DNA of 44,301 nt from an uncultured Clostridia bacterium (GCA_946629065.1 CAMOXK010000011.1:1-44301); one strand, 5' to 3'; shown: positions 1 to 9,198, counted from the stretch's first letter. Notes: generated from the sequence alone by a model not told the origin. A program made the numbers and translations.

Positions 1-268
1 AGACCTTCAGGACGCCTGCCAGGGCGATGATCGCGCTGGCCTTGGGCTCCTGGTCGCCCCGCTCATAGGCTCCGATGCTGCTGGCGCTGATCCCCGCGGC
101 CTCCGCCAGCTCGTCCCGCGTCATGCTCTGGATCCCGCGGATCCACATGAGCCTCGGTCCCAGACCTGCCGGCGGGCCCTTCCGAAGGGCTTGATCCGCC
201 AGCTCCTCGATGATCTGCTCCGGCTTCTTCCCGTAGATCTTCGAGAGCTTGATGATCTTCTCATTCAT
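1..268 (-). CDS. XRE-family helix-turn-helix protein, truncated by the window edge
   Basis: Manual minus-strand translation from ATG at 268: MNEKIIKLSKIYGKKPEQIIEELADQ...MTRDELAEAAGISASSIGAYERGDQEPKASAIIALAGVLKV; AAAGGAG RBS upstream; no stop before base 1; absent from the ORF track. Confidence 0.75.
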   Translation of the reverse strand, partial: MNEKIIKLSKIYGKKPEQIIEELADQALRKGPPAGLGPRLMWIRGIQSMTRDELAEAAGISASSIGAYERGDQEPKASAIIALAGVLKV

Positions 269-761
269 GTTTCGATCGCTCCTTTCGTTTTCTCAGAGAT
301 TTCGCCCATCGTTGTTTGTACTCGGCCGGTGGTTCCTTTTTCATTGGAAAGAATGAAAGTTGGACCGGTTTATGTTCATATCTCTGCTTGTTCCATCGTG
401 GTTTTCCTGCTTTTGCCGCTTCTTGGATCCAGCCCGCCGCTTTTAGGCTTGTCCCTGGCTCGCTCTGCAGGATGAAGGTAATGATCTTCTCGTAGCCCTC
501 GCGCTTTGCCTTCCTGGCTGCGGCAGCATATAGGCAGGAGCAGGCATTTCTCGTCCCGTCCGTACATAGGCGAGTCACCTCGAGCGTGCTGCCGTTGTCG
601 AGTCGACGTCCTGTTGGTCTCCCCACTATAGCCACACCACATAGTCGGCCGCCTTTATATGCCGCAAGACTCCACTTGTGTCCGATTACAGGCCCATGAT
701 GGCGGTGCATCTTGGAGACGAAGGCGTTGGCCTCTCTGAGCGTGATGTCCTTGATCTCCAC
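261..761 (-). CDS. XF1762-like phage protein
   Basis: ITLREANAFVSKMHRHHGPVIGHKWSLAAY...VAIVGRPTGRRLDNG.TLEVTRLCTDGTRNACSCLYAAAARKAKREGY is characteristic of this phage family. Confidence 0.75.
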   Translation of the reverse strand: MEIKDITLREANAFVSKMHRHHGPVIGHKWSLAAYKGGRLCGVAIVGRPTGRRLDNGSTLEVTRLCTDGTRNACSCLYAAAARKAKREGYEKIITFILQSEPGTSLKAAGWIQEAAKAGKPRWNKQRYEHKPVQLSFFPMKKEPPAEYKQRWAKSLRKRKERSKHE

Positions 762-765
762 CGAC

Positions 766-1698
766 TCACCTCGCTCTCGCTTCGTTGATCCTGTTCTCGG
801 CGAGTTTCACATAGTCCGGATTAAGCTCTATGCCGATATAGTTCCGGCCTTCCTCTATGGCGACGATCGCCGTCGTTCCGGATCCCATAAATGGATCAAG
901 GACGACGCCGCCAGGGCGGCAGCCTGCAAGCACACACGGGCGGACGAGCTGCGGAGGGAAGACGGCAAAGTGGGCGCCTTTGAAGCCTCCGGTGCAGATT
1001 GACCACACGTCGCGCTTGTTTCTTCTTGGCCGCGGCGCATAGGCCGATCCGTCCTTTCTTCTGTCTACGATTTGATCCGCTTCGACGTACTTATTGCCAC
1101 CGAAGCGCGGCAGACGTGGAGATCCTTCAGATCTCAGGTATCGCTCCGTGCTGCTCCCTGTTATTGGTTCGCTGATTGCTTCCGCGTCGAAGTAGTAGTG
1201 GCGCCGCTTTGACAGTAGGAAGATGTACTCGTGCGACCGAGTGCATCGGTCCCGAACGCTTTCCGGCATACAGTTCGTCTTGTTCCAGATGATGTCCTGC
1301 CGCAGGTACCAGCCGTCCGATCGGAGAGCGAAGGCGACCATCCACGGGATCCCGATCAAGTCCTTCATCTTGTAGCCTTCCGGGACGCGCTTCTCTGTGT
1401 GCCCTTGACTGTTTCGTGTATTCCGCGGCGCCTGTGGGCCAGAGGACGTCGCGTAGCTGTCGCCGATGTTTAACCATAACGTCCCGTCCGGTTTCAGGAT
1501 CCGCCGTACTTCGCGGAAAACTTGTACGAGTCTATCGACATATAGCTCCGGTGATCCTTCGAGTCCGAGTTGCCCGTCGACTCCGTAGTCTCTAAGGCCG
1601 AAGTACGGCGGTGAGGATACGCACATATCGACGCTCTCGTCAGGAAGCCCACAGAGGCAGCTCAGAGCATCTCCTGTGTGGATAGTGTTCAGCGTCAT
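766..1698 (-). CDS. DNA methyltransferase (N4-cytosine/N6-adenine, SPPY motif)
   Basis: MTLNTIHTGDALSCLCGLPDESVDMCVSSPPYFGLRDYG...VLDPFMGSGTTAIVAIEEGRNYIGIEL; ORF start trimmed from the track to this ATG. Confidence 0.9.
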   Translation of the reverse strand: MTLNTIHTGDALSCLCGLPDESVDMCVSSPPYFGLRDYGVDGQLGLEGSPELYVDRLVQVFREVRRILKPDGTLWLNIGDSYATSSGPQAPRNTRNSQGHTEKRVPEGYKMKDLIGIPWMVAFALRSDGWYLRQDIIWNKTNCMPESVRDRCTRSHEYIFLLSKRRHYYFDAEAISEPITGSSTERYLRSEGSPRLPRFGGNKYVEADQIVDRRKDGSAYAPRPRRNKRDVWSICTGGFKGAHFAVFPPQLVRPCVLAGCRPGGVVLDPFMGSGTTAIVAIEEGRNYIGIELNPDYVKLAENRINEARAR

Positions 1699-1847
1699 GT
1701 CGCGCCTCCTCTGTCCCGGCTCCGTTCTTTTGATGAACAATGCGGGCAGATGTAGCCGGACGGCGGGAGCCGGAGATCCTTCGGGACGTTCCACTCCTTG
1801 CCGCAGATCACGCAGATCTCGTAGCGGACGGATCGCTCCCGCTTCAT
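1695..1847 (-). CDS. small zinc-ribbon-like protein
   Basis: MKRERSVRYEICVICGKEWNVPKDLRLPPSGYICPHCSSKERSRDRGGAT; two CxxC pairs; overlaps both neighbouring starts. Confidence 0.55.
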   Translation of the reverse strand: MKRERSVRYEICVICGKEWNVPKDLRLPPSGYICPHCSSKERSRDRGGAT

Positions 1848-2128
1848 GTCGAACTCTCCCGCATGATCTCGGCGACCAGGCGCCGGATCTTCCGCTCGTA
1901 CTTCTTCCGGGTCCTGTAGCGTTTGGCGTGCTTGTAGAGGTGCCACCACTTCCCAGGGACGAGCCCGCTGACAATGGCGTCCCAGACCTTCTTGATGTTG
2001 TTGACGATCCAGTCGACCAGCGGCTTGATGGCCTCCATGATTGCCTTCACCATTCCAGCGACGGCTTTCTTGACCCGTTCAAAGGCCTCCACGACCTCCG
2101 GCGACGGCTGCAGCGTGTTGTCGTTCAT
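1844..2128 (-). CDS. hypothetical phage protein
   Basis: Tightly packed in the early operon with overlapping start/stop. Confidence 0.5.
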   Translation of the reverse strand: MNDNTLQPSPEVVEAFERVKKAVAGMVKAIMEAIKPLVDWIVNNIKKVWDAIVSGLVPGKWWHLYKHAKRYRTRKKYERKIRRLVAEIMRESST

Positions 2129-2280
2129 GATCTGGCTCCTTTCTTTGCCTTCCAGGCCTCGAACTCCGCCCGGATCTTCGGATCCTTGAGATCCTCTGCG
2201 ACGATCCGGATCAGAGGCGCGGCCAGCTTCTCGAGCTTCTGCCGGGGGATGTCCTCGGCTCTTATGAGTAGGGTGTTCAT
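2125..2280 (-). CDS. hypothetical small protein
   Basis: MNTLLIRAEDIPRQKLEKLAAPLIRIVAEDLKDPKIRAEFEAWKAKKGARS; trimmed to internal ATG. Confidence 0.45.
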   Translation of the reverse strand: MNTLLIRAEDIPRQKLEKLAAPLIRIVAEDLKDPKIRAEFEAWKAKKGARS

Positions 2281-2299
2281 CGTTGCCTCCTGTCGTCGT

Positions 2300-2527
2300 T
2301 TAAGCAACATTAGCATCAAAAAAAAGACGCATAGGGCAGCCGAGGTGGCTGCAGATAGCCTGGAGCTCGTTCGCGTAGAAGTCGGAGGCGCCGCTGATCT
2401 TCTGCATGACGGTCGACTCTGTGCAGTCGATACACTCGGCGACGTCCTTGTAGACGTAGCCGTGCCCTGCAAGCCAGAGCTTGAAGGCGGTGTAGGGCTC
2501 GTGTTTGCGCTTGCTCATGGTTTTCAC
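2300..2527 (-). CDS. helix-turn-helix protein
   Basis: MKTMSKRKHEPYTAFKLWLAGHGYVYKDVAECIDCTESTVMQKISGASDFYANELQAICSHLGCP; Cro/CI-like HTH pattern. Confidence 0.65.
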   Translation of the reverse strand: MKTMSKRKHEPYTAFKLWLAGHGYVYKDVAECIDCTESTVMQKISGASDFYANELQAICSHLGCPMRLFFDANVA

Positions 2528-2856
2528 TCCTTTCTCTCGGGACTTGCCGGTCTTCCGGTCGTGAGCCAGGCGGCCCAGCAGTCCCGGCAGCTTACGTTTC
2601 GGCAGTCGACCTCTCCGGATCCACGGAAGGGAGGACAGGACCCGCTCAGCAGCTCCGCCAGATCGCCGGCGGTCGCGTATGGGCTCTTGATGATCTGCAG
2701 GCCGGGGACGGGCTCACCGTCCGCGGTGACCGGAGACTCGACGACCTCCTCGATCACGCTCTCCATGGCGCGGACGAAGGCCTTCCTGGGGATGGAGTCC
2801 CTGTACTTTTCAAGGACCCGCGAGGTGATGGCTGTGATGTTGTCGACTTTGCTCAT
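2524..2856 (-). CDS. hypothetical phage protein
   Basis: ORF in the early operon, Cys-rich C-terminus, overlapping neighbours. Confidence 0.5.
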   Translation of the reverse strand: MSKVDNITAITSRVLEKYRDSIPRKAFVRAMESVIEEVVESPVTADGEPVPGLQIIKSPYATAGDLAELLSGSCPPFRGSGEVDCRNVSCRDCWAAWLTTGRPASPERKE

Positions 2857-3062
2857 TGTGTCGCTCCTTTCTTCATGTACGCTTCGCAGGTGTATGACTG
2901 GTCAATAAACCTATAACAATAGCGGTTTCCGTATTGATCGGCCACCCTCCCGCTGCCATGGCAGCGGGAGCATGGCGGATCCACGTCGCGGGCGCAATTA
3001 TCCGTACCCTGCCACCTGCAGGTCGAGCATCTGCACCCCTTGCAGTGTTTTGTGAGTTCCAT
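2853..3062 (-). CDS. Cys-rich zinc-binding-like protein
   Basis: CKGCRCSTCRWQGTDNCARDVDPPCSRCHGSGR. Confidence 0.5.
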   Translation of the reverse strand: MELTKHCKGCRCSTCRWQGTDNCARDVDPPCSRCHGSGRVADQYGNRYCYRFIDQSYTCEAYMKKGATQ

Positions 3063-3070
3063 CTCTTTTC

Positions 3071-3493
3071 TCAGGAGGCGTCGCCATGTGGGGCGACCGC
3101 CATAACGGTCTTCTGGGTCCCGTCCTTGTCTCTGTATGTTTTCTCGACGCTGTTATCGGCATAACCGGCGGTCTGGATAAGCCGCCAGCCACGGGCGTCG
3201 TCTTCCGCCTTCTCCGCGGCGATGGCCTCCTGCTGCAGTTCCCGGAGTCTTGCATACTCTTTCGTTGTTAAGCTCCGGAATGGCTCGTCCAGTACGTAAT
3301 TGCCGAGGTGGTAGGTGGTGAAGGTCCGGCGCCACCCGGCGCGATACCACTGGCCGGTCACCTTTGCGGCAAACTCGAGAAGCTCGGCGTCGTCTTCGAT
3401 CGGTCCGCGCTTCCTGGATGCAAAGATGAACTCGTCTCGGGAGTATGTTGGCTTCCCGTTGACGTAGCCGTAGACGTTCGGATCGTATTGCAT
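3071..3493 (-). CDS. hypothetical phage protein
   Basis: 140-aa ORF in operon context. Confidence 0.5.
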   Translation of the reverse strand: MQYDPNVYGYVNGKPTYSRDEFIFASRKRGPIEDDAELLEFAAKVTGQWYRAGWRRTFTTYHLGNYVLDEPFRSLTTKEYARLRELQQEAIAAEKAEDDARGWRLIQTAGYADNSVEKTYRDKDGTQKTVMAVAPHGDAS

Positions 3494-3514
3494 GATTTGG
3501 CTCCTTCCTCCTGA

Positions 3515-3994
3515 TTACGGGTGCAGCTTCTTCCATTCGGCTTCGAGCTCGTGCCGACGGTCTTCGGAGATCAGGCCCAAAAAGCGGCACATTTCGATTT
3601 CTCCACAGTGGGTGAAATACCAGGCGAGCTTTCCGCTCTCGCTCTTTGCCTCTCTGACCATTCTCTCGGCTTCCTCTCGCACGGCGGCGAGGATCTCCTC
3701 GGTGCTTCCAGGGCGGTCTTTCATGAGCTTCTCGACCGCTGTGTAGTCGATCACGCTGTTCTTGACGATGGTCTGGCTGCCGATGCGGACATAACCGACC
3801 CGGAGGCACCCGCGGTCCTCCCAGTCGCCGTGGTCGACTTCGTAGCCGAGGTCTCTGAGTGCTTGCGCGCTTGCTTTTACTGCGCCGGCGGTGAAGGCGC
3901 TGCGAACTACGTCGAGCTTGTCAGCGTTGTTCAGGTTGAACTCCGTGGACTTGACGATGCTCTTGACGAGGCTGATGAACATTTTGGCTTTCAT
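3515..3994 (-). CDS. hypothetical protein, first gene of the leftward early operon
   Basis: 159-aa ORF directly downstream of a near-consensus leftward promoter. Confidence 0.5.
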   Translation of the reverse strand: MKAKMFISLVKSIVKSTEFNLNNADKLDVVRSAFTAGAVKASAQALRDLGYEVDHGDWEDRGCLRVGYVRIGSQTIVKNSVIDYTAVEKLMKDRPGSTEEILAAVREEAERMVREAKSESGKLAWYFTHCGEIEMCRFLGLISEDRRHELEAEWKKLHP

Positions 3995-4044
3995 GATTGG
4001 CTCCTTTCGCTTTATGCGATTATGCTGTCGTCGGTTACGATTAC

Positions 4045-4072
4045 ATTATAGTCGATAATTTCCGGTTGTCAA
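4045..4072 (-). promoter_or_regulatory. leftward early promoter (-35 TTGACA, 16 bp, -10 TATAAT)
   Basis: Minus strand TTGACAaccggaaattatcgacTATAAT. Confidence 0.75.
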
Positions 4073-4114
4073 TAGAAAAATCATTATTTAACCATCTTTT
4101 TTCGCTTTTTCATG

Positions 4115-4143
4115 TTGATTTTTCTGTCGTCGCCCTGTATAAT
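4115..4143 (+). promoter_or_regulatory. rightward repressor/lysogeny promoter (-35 TTGATT, 17 bp, -10 TATAAT)
   Basis: TTGATTtttctgtcgtcgccctgTATAAT, 20 bp before the repressor ATG. Confidence 0.75.
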
Positions 4144-4163
4144 CGTAGTCGGAGGCGATAACA

Positions 4164-4628
4164 ATGAAAAGAAAACCGGACCAGGGCAGCGTCTTCGGGC
4201 AGCGCCTTCGCGAACTGAGAAGCGAGCGAGGCGTCTCCATGGAGCAGCTCTGTGATCAATTCAACAAAACGCAGACCGCGATCCGGCTGAACAGGAGCAC
4301 GGTCTACAGGTACGAGAAGGGACTCCAGGAGCCCATGTTGTCGACTGTTGCAGCCCTCGCCAGGTGGTTCGACGTGGATCCCGTTTATTTGATGGGCGGA
4401 TCCGATGATAAGGGCTGCTATGCTGCGAATATTCAGAACAGCGCCGTCGTCCAGGGAAACAGCGCGACCACCCTGATCGTCCGGAACGGGAACGCCCAAG
4501 AGCGGGAGCTCAACGACGACGAGATCGAGCTCCTCCGGATCTACGAGGTCCTCGACGTTAAAGGCCGTCATGCGCTCATGGCTGCAGCCTGGAAGATCGA
4601 GGAGGAGAAGGGAGGCGGCCCCGTATGA
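4164..4628 (+). CDS. XRE-family phage repressor
   Basis: FGQRLRELRSERGVSMEQLCDQFNKTQTAIRLNRSTVYRYEKGLQEPMLSTVAALARWFDVDPVYLMG; divergent from the early operon. Confidence 0.85.
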   Translation: MKRKPDQGSVFGQRLRELRSERGVSMEQLCDQFNKTQTAIRLNRSTVYRYEKGLQEPMLSTVAALARWFDVDPVYLMGGSDDKGCYAANIQNSAVVQGNSATTLIVRNGNAQERELNDDEIELLRIYEVLDVKGRHALMAAAWKIEEEKGGGPV

Positions 4629-5056
4629 TGTCGCTGATGGATGCCGTCGCCGTCGTTGAGACGCTCGATGTGTCCGATCAGAGGAAGCTCCGCAGCCTGC
4701 TCTCCGAAGCTCTCTACAAGAAGCAGCCCGTCCATAAGATCAGCCGGGGCGAGCAGTTCGACGCCCTGGTCGCCTCTGGCCTCGTCGTTAAGATCGACGA
4801 TCCTGACGCTGTTGTCCTCTCTGATCAGCTCGGGAAGGTTCGGAAGAAGCTCTGCACCTATCTCAGCAGAAGAAACGAGAGCGAGCCCTGTGTTGACGAA
4901 AACGGGGAGCCCTACACGATCCCCAGCGGGGCCTCGTTTGTCGCTGCTGCTTCGCTCTCCGGGCCGCCGTCTCTGTCCATTGTCTTCCCGGAGGACGAGA
5001 TCACAGCTCTCCTCGACCTTCACGGCGTCAACCGTTGCCGGGGATGGAAGCCATGA
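4625..5056 (+). CDS. hypothetical protein between repressor and integrase
   Basis: ORF overlapping both neighbours. Confidence 0.55.
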   Translation: MMSLMDAVAVVETLDVSDQRKLRSLLSEALYKKQPVHKISRGEQFDALVASGLVVKIDDPDAVVLSDQLGKVRKKLCTYLSRRNESEPCVDENGEPYTIPSGASFVAAASLSGPPSLSIVFPEDEITALLDLHGVNRCRGWKP

Positions 5057-6624
5057 GGGCGGTGATCTACGCCAGGTACTCCTCCCACGCCCAGAAGGAC
5101 ACGAGCATCGAGCAGCAGCTCCGCGTCTGCCGGCAGTATGCCGAGGAACATGATCTGCAGATCGTCGGCGAGTACTGCGACCGGGCGATCTCCGGCACCT
5201 CGGACAAGCGGCCGGAGTTCCTCAAGATGATCAAAGACTCGGCGAAGGGGAAGTGGCAGCGGGTCCTCGTCTATAAGGTCGACCGCTTTGCCCGGAACAG
5301 ATACGACTCTGCCATGTATAAGGCGAAGCTGAAGAAGTCCGGCGTGAAGGTCATGTCCGTCATGGAGCCGATCCCGGAGGGGCCGGAGGGGATCCTTCTC
5401 GAGTCTGTCCTGGAAGGGTCCGCCGAGTATTACTCCGCAAACCTGTCCCAGAATATTCTCCGGGGTATGCGCGAGAACGCCCTGGCCTGTAAAGTAAACA
5501 ACGGCGGCCTCCCGATCGGGCTCATGAAGGGGCCGGACGGCTGCTATGCGATCGAGCCCGCCGGCGCTGAGATCGTCCGTGAGATCTTCGACCAGTATTC
5601 CCAGGGGAAGAACGTCGCCCAGATCACCGCCGAGCTGAACGCCCGCGGCCTCCGGACGTCGAAGGGCGCCCGGTGGAATAAAAACAGCCTGCACACCATA
5701 CTCAAAAACGAGCGGTATGCAGGCGTCTACAAGTGGGGGGACGTCCGGATCGAGGGCGGGATCCCGGCGATAATATCGAGGGAGTTGTTCGACGAGGTGC
5801 AGGAGAGGATCCAGAAGGTCGCCAGGGCGCCCGCTGCGGCGCGGACGGATGTGGACTATGTTCTGACCGGGAAGCTGTTCTGCGGCCACTGTGGCAGCCC
5901 CATGGTGGGCGAGAGCGGCACCGGGAAAAGCGGCCGGAAGTTTTATTATTATAACTGCATCAAGCGGAAGCGGGAGCGGGCCTGTGACAAGAAGCCGGTC
6001 AAGAAGGACTGGATCGAGACAGAGGTCGTCCGCCTCACCCGGGAGAAGGTCCTCACAGACGAGGTGATCCGCGTGATTGTCGACGCAGCTCTCCGGAGGC
6101 GTGAAGCGGAGCGGGACGACACGATCCGCCGCTCCCTGGAGACCGAGCTCGTAGAGGTCAAGCGCGGGATCCGGAATATCCTGGCAGCCATTGAGCAGGG
6201 GATCTTCTCACCCAGCACGAAGGAGCGCCTGGACGAGCTGGAGAGCCGCCGGGCGGAGCTGGAGCTCGCGATCGAGGACGCACAGATCGAGCAGCCCACC
6301 GTCACCCGGGAGGAGCTGACCTTCTGGATCGAGCGCTTCCGGAAGGGAGACCCGAAGGATCCGAAGTACCGGGACACGTTCATCGAGGTCTTCATCTCGG
6401 CGGTCTACGTCTACGACGACCACCTTCGGATCGTCGTCAATTTCACCCGGGACGGCGGCGCCGTCTCCTACGATTTCGTCAACGAGATCGAGACCTATGA
6501 GGAGGCGGAGGTGTTCGACTTTGACACCCGAGCCTCCACCAATGGAGGAGTAAACGAACACACGAGGATCTACGTCTGCAGCTCCTTGTTCGTTGTGCTC
6601 CTGCCTCTGCCCGCCGCGAGGTAA
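5044..6624 (+). CDS. large serine recombinase (integrase)
   Basis: MRAVIYARYSSHAQKDTSIEQQLRVCRQYAEEHDLQIVGEYCDRAISGTSDKRPEF...; recombinase domain, Zn-ribbon CGHCGSPM...YYNCIKRKRERAC, coiled-coil. Confidence 0.95.
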   Translation: MEAMRAVIYARYSSHAQKDTSIEQQLRVCRQYAEEHDLQIVGEYCDRAISGTSDKRPEFLKMIKDSAKGKWQRVLVYKVDRFARNRYDSAMYKAKLKKSGVKVMSVMEPIPEGPEGILLESVLEGSAEYYSANLSQNILRGMRENALACKVNNGGLPIGLMKGPDGCYAIEPAGAEIVREIFDQYSQGKNVAQITAELNARGLRTSKGARWNKNSLHTILKNERYAGVYKWGDVRIEGGIPAIISRELFDEVQERIQKVARAPAAARTDVDYVLTGKLFCGHCGSPMVGESGTGKSGRKFYYYNCIKRKRERACDKKPVKKDWIETEVVRLTREKVLTDEVIRVIVDAALRRREAERDDTIRRSLETELVEVKRGIRNILAAIEQGIFSPSTKERLDELESRRAELELAIEDAQIEQPTVTREELTFWIERFRKGDPKDPKYRDTFIEVFISAVYVYDDHLRIVVNFTRDGGAVSYDFVNEIETYEEAEVFDFDTRASTNGGVNEHTRIYVCSSLFVVLLPLPAAR

Positions 6625-6642
6625 AACAGGCGGAAAACAAAA

Positions 6643-6682
6643 AAGCCCACACGGCTGCCTTCTGCGGCTTCCGTGTGGGCTT
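6643..6682. terminator. bidirectional intrinsic terminator between integrase and lysis genes
   Basis: AAGCCCACACGG...CCGTGTGGGCTT perfect 12-bp arms, flanked by A-rich and T-rich sequence, between convergent genes. Confidence 0.8.
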
Positions 6683-6701
6683 CTTCTATGTGGTGGGGTG
6701 T

Positions 6702-7091
6702 TTACTCCTCCGGACAGCTCTCGAGCGCCTGTGCGGCCTCCTGGGCCTCATTGGGAGGCTTGTCGATGTATGCGGCGATGTTGCTGTTCGTTTCCCATGC
6801 ACGCTTCGCCTCGAGGAGCACGAGCTCGATCCATTTCGTGAGGCGTTCAGCCGTGACGAACAGCTTGACGACCGCCGGGAGCTTCGGATAGACTGCCTCG
6901 ATCACCGCGGCCAGCTTCAGAGAGCCGGTGCCGGGTCCGAACTCCCGCTCCGCCTGTGTGACGGCAGCGTAGAGGATCCGCATGATGACCCCCTTGTTGC
7001 CGCGGAAGATAGCGAAGACGATCGCCAGGATCGCGGCGAGGATCAGGGTGATGATGTCCCAGTGGTTCACGATTGCTTTGAGGATGTTCAT
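6702..7091 (-). CDS. phage holin (LLH-like)
   Basis: N-terminal TM segment WDIITLILAAILAIVFAIF, size, position next to amidase. Confidence 0.65.
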   Translation of the reverse strand: MNILKAIVNHWDIITLILAAILAIVFAIFRGNKGVIMRILYAAVTQAEREFGPGTGSLKLAAVIEAVYPKLPAVVKLFVTAERLTKWIELVLLEAKRAWETNSNIAAYIDKPPNEAQEAAQALESCPEE

Positions 7092-7107
7092 GATGATCTC
7101 CTTTCTG

Positions 7108-8316
7108 TTAGACCTTGTGGACGTCGGTCGCGTTCACTCTGCCGGTGTACTGGTTCCCGGTCTTCTGGGTGCTGACCAGGAAGATCTTCCCGCCGCTCTC
7201 AATCTGGCGGACGTACAGGATCGCAGTCCGGACCCATTCGGGCATTGTGACGCCGTTGGAGTACTTCTTGACGCCGGCGTTGCATTGCACCTTGTCGCCG
7301 ACTGCGATCTCCTCCGCGGCAGGGGCAGCGGTCCCGCTCTTAGTCGTGACGAAGGCGTTGAAGCCGGCTGCCTTGAGCTTGTCCCGCTCCGCCTCCGCAT
7401 ACTTCTTCACGCGGTAGGCGCCGACCTGGACCTTGTAGAGCCCGTCGACGATCGTGATGTACGTCGCGAAGCCCTTCGCCTTGATCTTCTCGGCCAGGGC
7501 CTCGGCGTTGGCCTTGATCTTATACGCGCCGGTCTGGACGCGGTAGATCGTCTCGCCTGGCGTGGGATCCGGAGCGGGATCCGGCGTGCCGTTCAGCTTG
7601 TCCAGGTAGGTCTTGACCTGTTGCTTGAAGGTCTTCCAGTTTTGGAGTGCCTTCGACTGGTTCTGGCTGCCGAAGATATACATGGGACACCAATGCTCGC
7701 CGGGCGCCGGCGTGGTGCATTGCACGTCGACGTCGGAGTTGGTCTTTCCGTGTTTCTTCGCGCCCCAGAAAGAATGGGTGACGAGCTTCGAGATCGGGAG
7801 CCCATTCTTCCAGAGCAGCCAGGCGGCGATCCTGGCGCCGTTGTCCCTGGCGATCCGGTCATGCTCCGTGCTCTCGTTCTCGATGATCTCCAGGGCGACG
7901 GTGGTCATGTTGCCACCGTCAGAGACGCTGCCGTCGGCTGCGTGCCAGCCTACCTCAGCGGATCCGATGGGATCGGCCGGGGTGAGACCGGTGCCGGCCT
8001 TGAGGTTCTGCCATGCGCCAGTGTCGTCGACGTAGAAATGTACCCGGGCGGATCCCATGTTCTCGTTGGGATATGTCGCCCGGGTATATTGTTCGCCGTC
8101 GTCGTAGACTTTCGGCAGGTCGCCGGTGTTGTGGATGGTCACGGCCTGGACCTTACCGGTCCCGCCGGAGAGCTTCTGGTTTTTCTTGAATAGGCTGCCA
8201 GGGTTGAAGCCCGCGGCCCGTGCTTTGGCAGCGTCTTTCCATCTGTAACCGTCCGGGATGATGTACTCCCGGATCTTGACGCCGTTCATGGTGTAGGTTG
8301 CGTTCGGTGTGAGCAT
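7108..8316 (-). CDS. endolysin: N-acetylmuramoyl-L-alanine amidase with SPOR-like repeats
   Basis: AVTIHNTGDLP...ARVHFYVDDTGAWQNL...GWHAADGS...TTVALEIIEN...VTHSFWGAKKH; two repeats YRVQTGAYKIKANAEALAEKIKAKGF / YKVQVGAYRVKKYAEAERDKLKAAGF. Confidence 0.9.
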   Translation of the reverse strand: MLTPNATYTMNGVKIREYIIPDGYRWKDAAKARAAGFNPGSLFKKNQKLSGGTGKVQAVTIHNTGDLPKVYDDGEQYTRATYPNENMGSARVHFYVDDTGAWQNLKAGTGLTPADPIGSAEVGWHAADGSVSDGGNMTTVALEIIENESTEHDRIARDNGARIAAWLLWKNGLPISKLVTHSFWGAKKHGKTNSDVDVQCTTPAPGEHWCPMYIFGSQNQSKALQNWKTFKQQVKTYLDKLNGTPDPAPDPTPGETIYRVQTGAYKIKANAEALAEKIKAKGFATYITIVDGLYKVQVGAYRVKKYAEAERDKLKAAGFNAFVTTKSGTAAPAAEEIAVGDKVQCNAGVKKYSNGVTMPEWVRTAILYVRQIESGGKIFLVSTQKTGNQYTGRVNATDVHKV

Positions 8317-8329
8317 GTTGCTCCTCCTT

Positions 8330-8620
8330 TCACTCGCCGGCTCCGCCGGCTTCGTCTGCTTGCTCCTGATCCTCTTTTTCTTTCGCTCGATCTTCAAGCT
8401 CCCACTCCCGTTCTCGGTTGCGATCCTTGGTGGTTTTAATCCACGCCATAGCCCCGCACTCTCCGCCGAGGGAGGCGAAGACGCAGGTCACGAGCGTTTC
8501 CGGGATCATCCCCGTCTCCTTGAAGACGACGATCATCTCCACGGTGAAGGCTGTGAGTGCGACGGCGATCACAAAGAGGATCACGTCCATCGTCTTGATC
8601 TTCTTCCGGTTCTTTTTCAT
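8330..8620 (-). CDS. small membrane protein of the lysis module
   Basis: MDVILFVIAVALTAFTVEMIVVF TM segment plus charged tail. Confidence 0.5.
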   Translation of the reverse strand: MKKNRKKIKTMDVILFVIAVALTAFTVEMIVVFKETGMIPETLVTCVFASLGGECGAMAWIKTTKDRNREREWELEDRAKEKEDQEQADEAGGAGE

Positions 8621-8630
8621 GGGTGTCTCC

Positions 8631-8978
8631 TCAGAACAGGGCAGCGATCCCTTGCGAGGCCAGAAAGTCCTTTTGCTCGTGTTTCACTTTGGCGGCATAC
8701 TCGAGGGCCTCGTGCATGTCTCCGTTGCAGTGGGCGTCCGGGATCCTCTGGACGGCGCGGGCCGTGGCCTCTCCCAATGCGATCGCGGCGCTTGTGCTCC
8801 GGATCAGGATCAGCTCGTGCTCCTGCCGGGCCTTGTCCCGTTCCTTCTCTCGCTCCTCGCGTTCCTTGTCCTTCTTGTCCTGCTCCTTGACGAGCTTCTT
8901 CTGATTGGCGTTGTTGTTGAGTACGCAGACGATGATCGCCGCGATGGCGCTGACGAGCGCACAGATGATTTCTACCAC
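8631..8978 (-). CDS. small membrane protein with coiled-coil
   Basis: MVEIICALVSAIAAIIVCVLNNN followed by a K/E-rich helix. Confidence 0.5.
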   Translation of the reverse strand: MVEIICALVSAIAAIIVCVLNNNANQKKLVKEQDKKDKEREEREKERDKARQEHELILIRSTSAAIALGEATARAVQRIPDAHCNGDMHEALEYAAKVKHEQKDFLASQGIAALF

Positions 8979-9008
8979 GTTGTCTTCCTCCTCTTTGCAG
9001 CGGGTGCG

Positions 9009-9197
9009 CTATGGCCGGAGCTTTAGCTCTATGAGGTCGAGCTCCTCGTCTGCGGCTGCTCGCTTCTCTGCAAACTGTTTCTTGATTTCTTCGTCCACGG
9101 TTTCCATCTGTTCGATGAACTGAGCCTGGTCTCGGACGATGTCGGCCAGCTTAGTCGTGACAGCACAGAGGCGGTCAATCAGTTCCAGAGCGTTCAC
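9009..9197 (-). CDS. hypothetical small helical protein
   Basis: 62-aa ORF in operon. Confidence 0.4.
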   Translation of the reverse strand: MNALELIDRLCAVTTKLADIVRDQAQFIEQMETVDEEIKKQFAEKRAAADEELDLIELKLRP

Positions 9198-9198
9198 T

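Noticed and set aside
6982-8193. 403-aa + strand ORF, and similar long + strand ORFs (e.g. 31336-32703, 35237-36619, 32894-34126)
   Set aside because: All are shadows of well-supported minus-strand genes (amidase, protease, terminase, portal)
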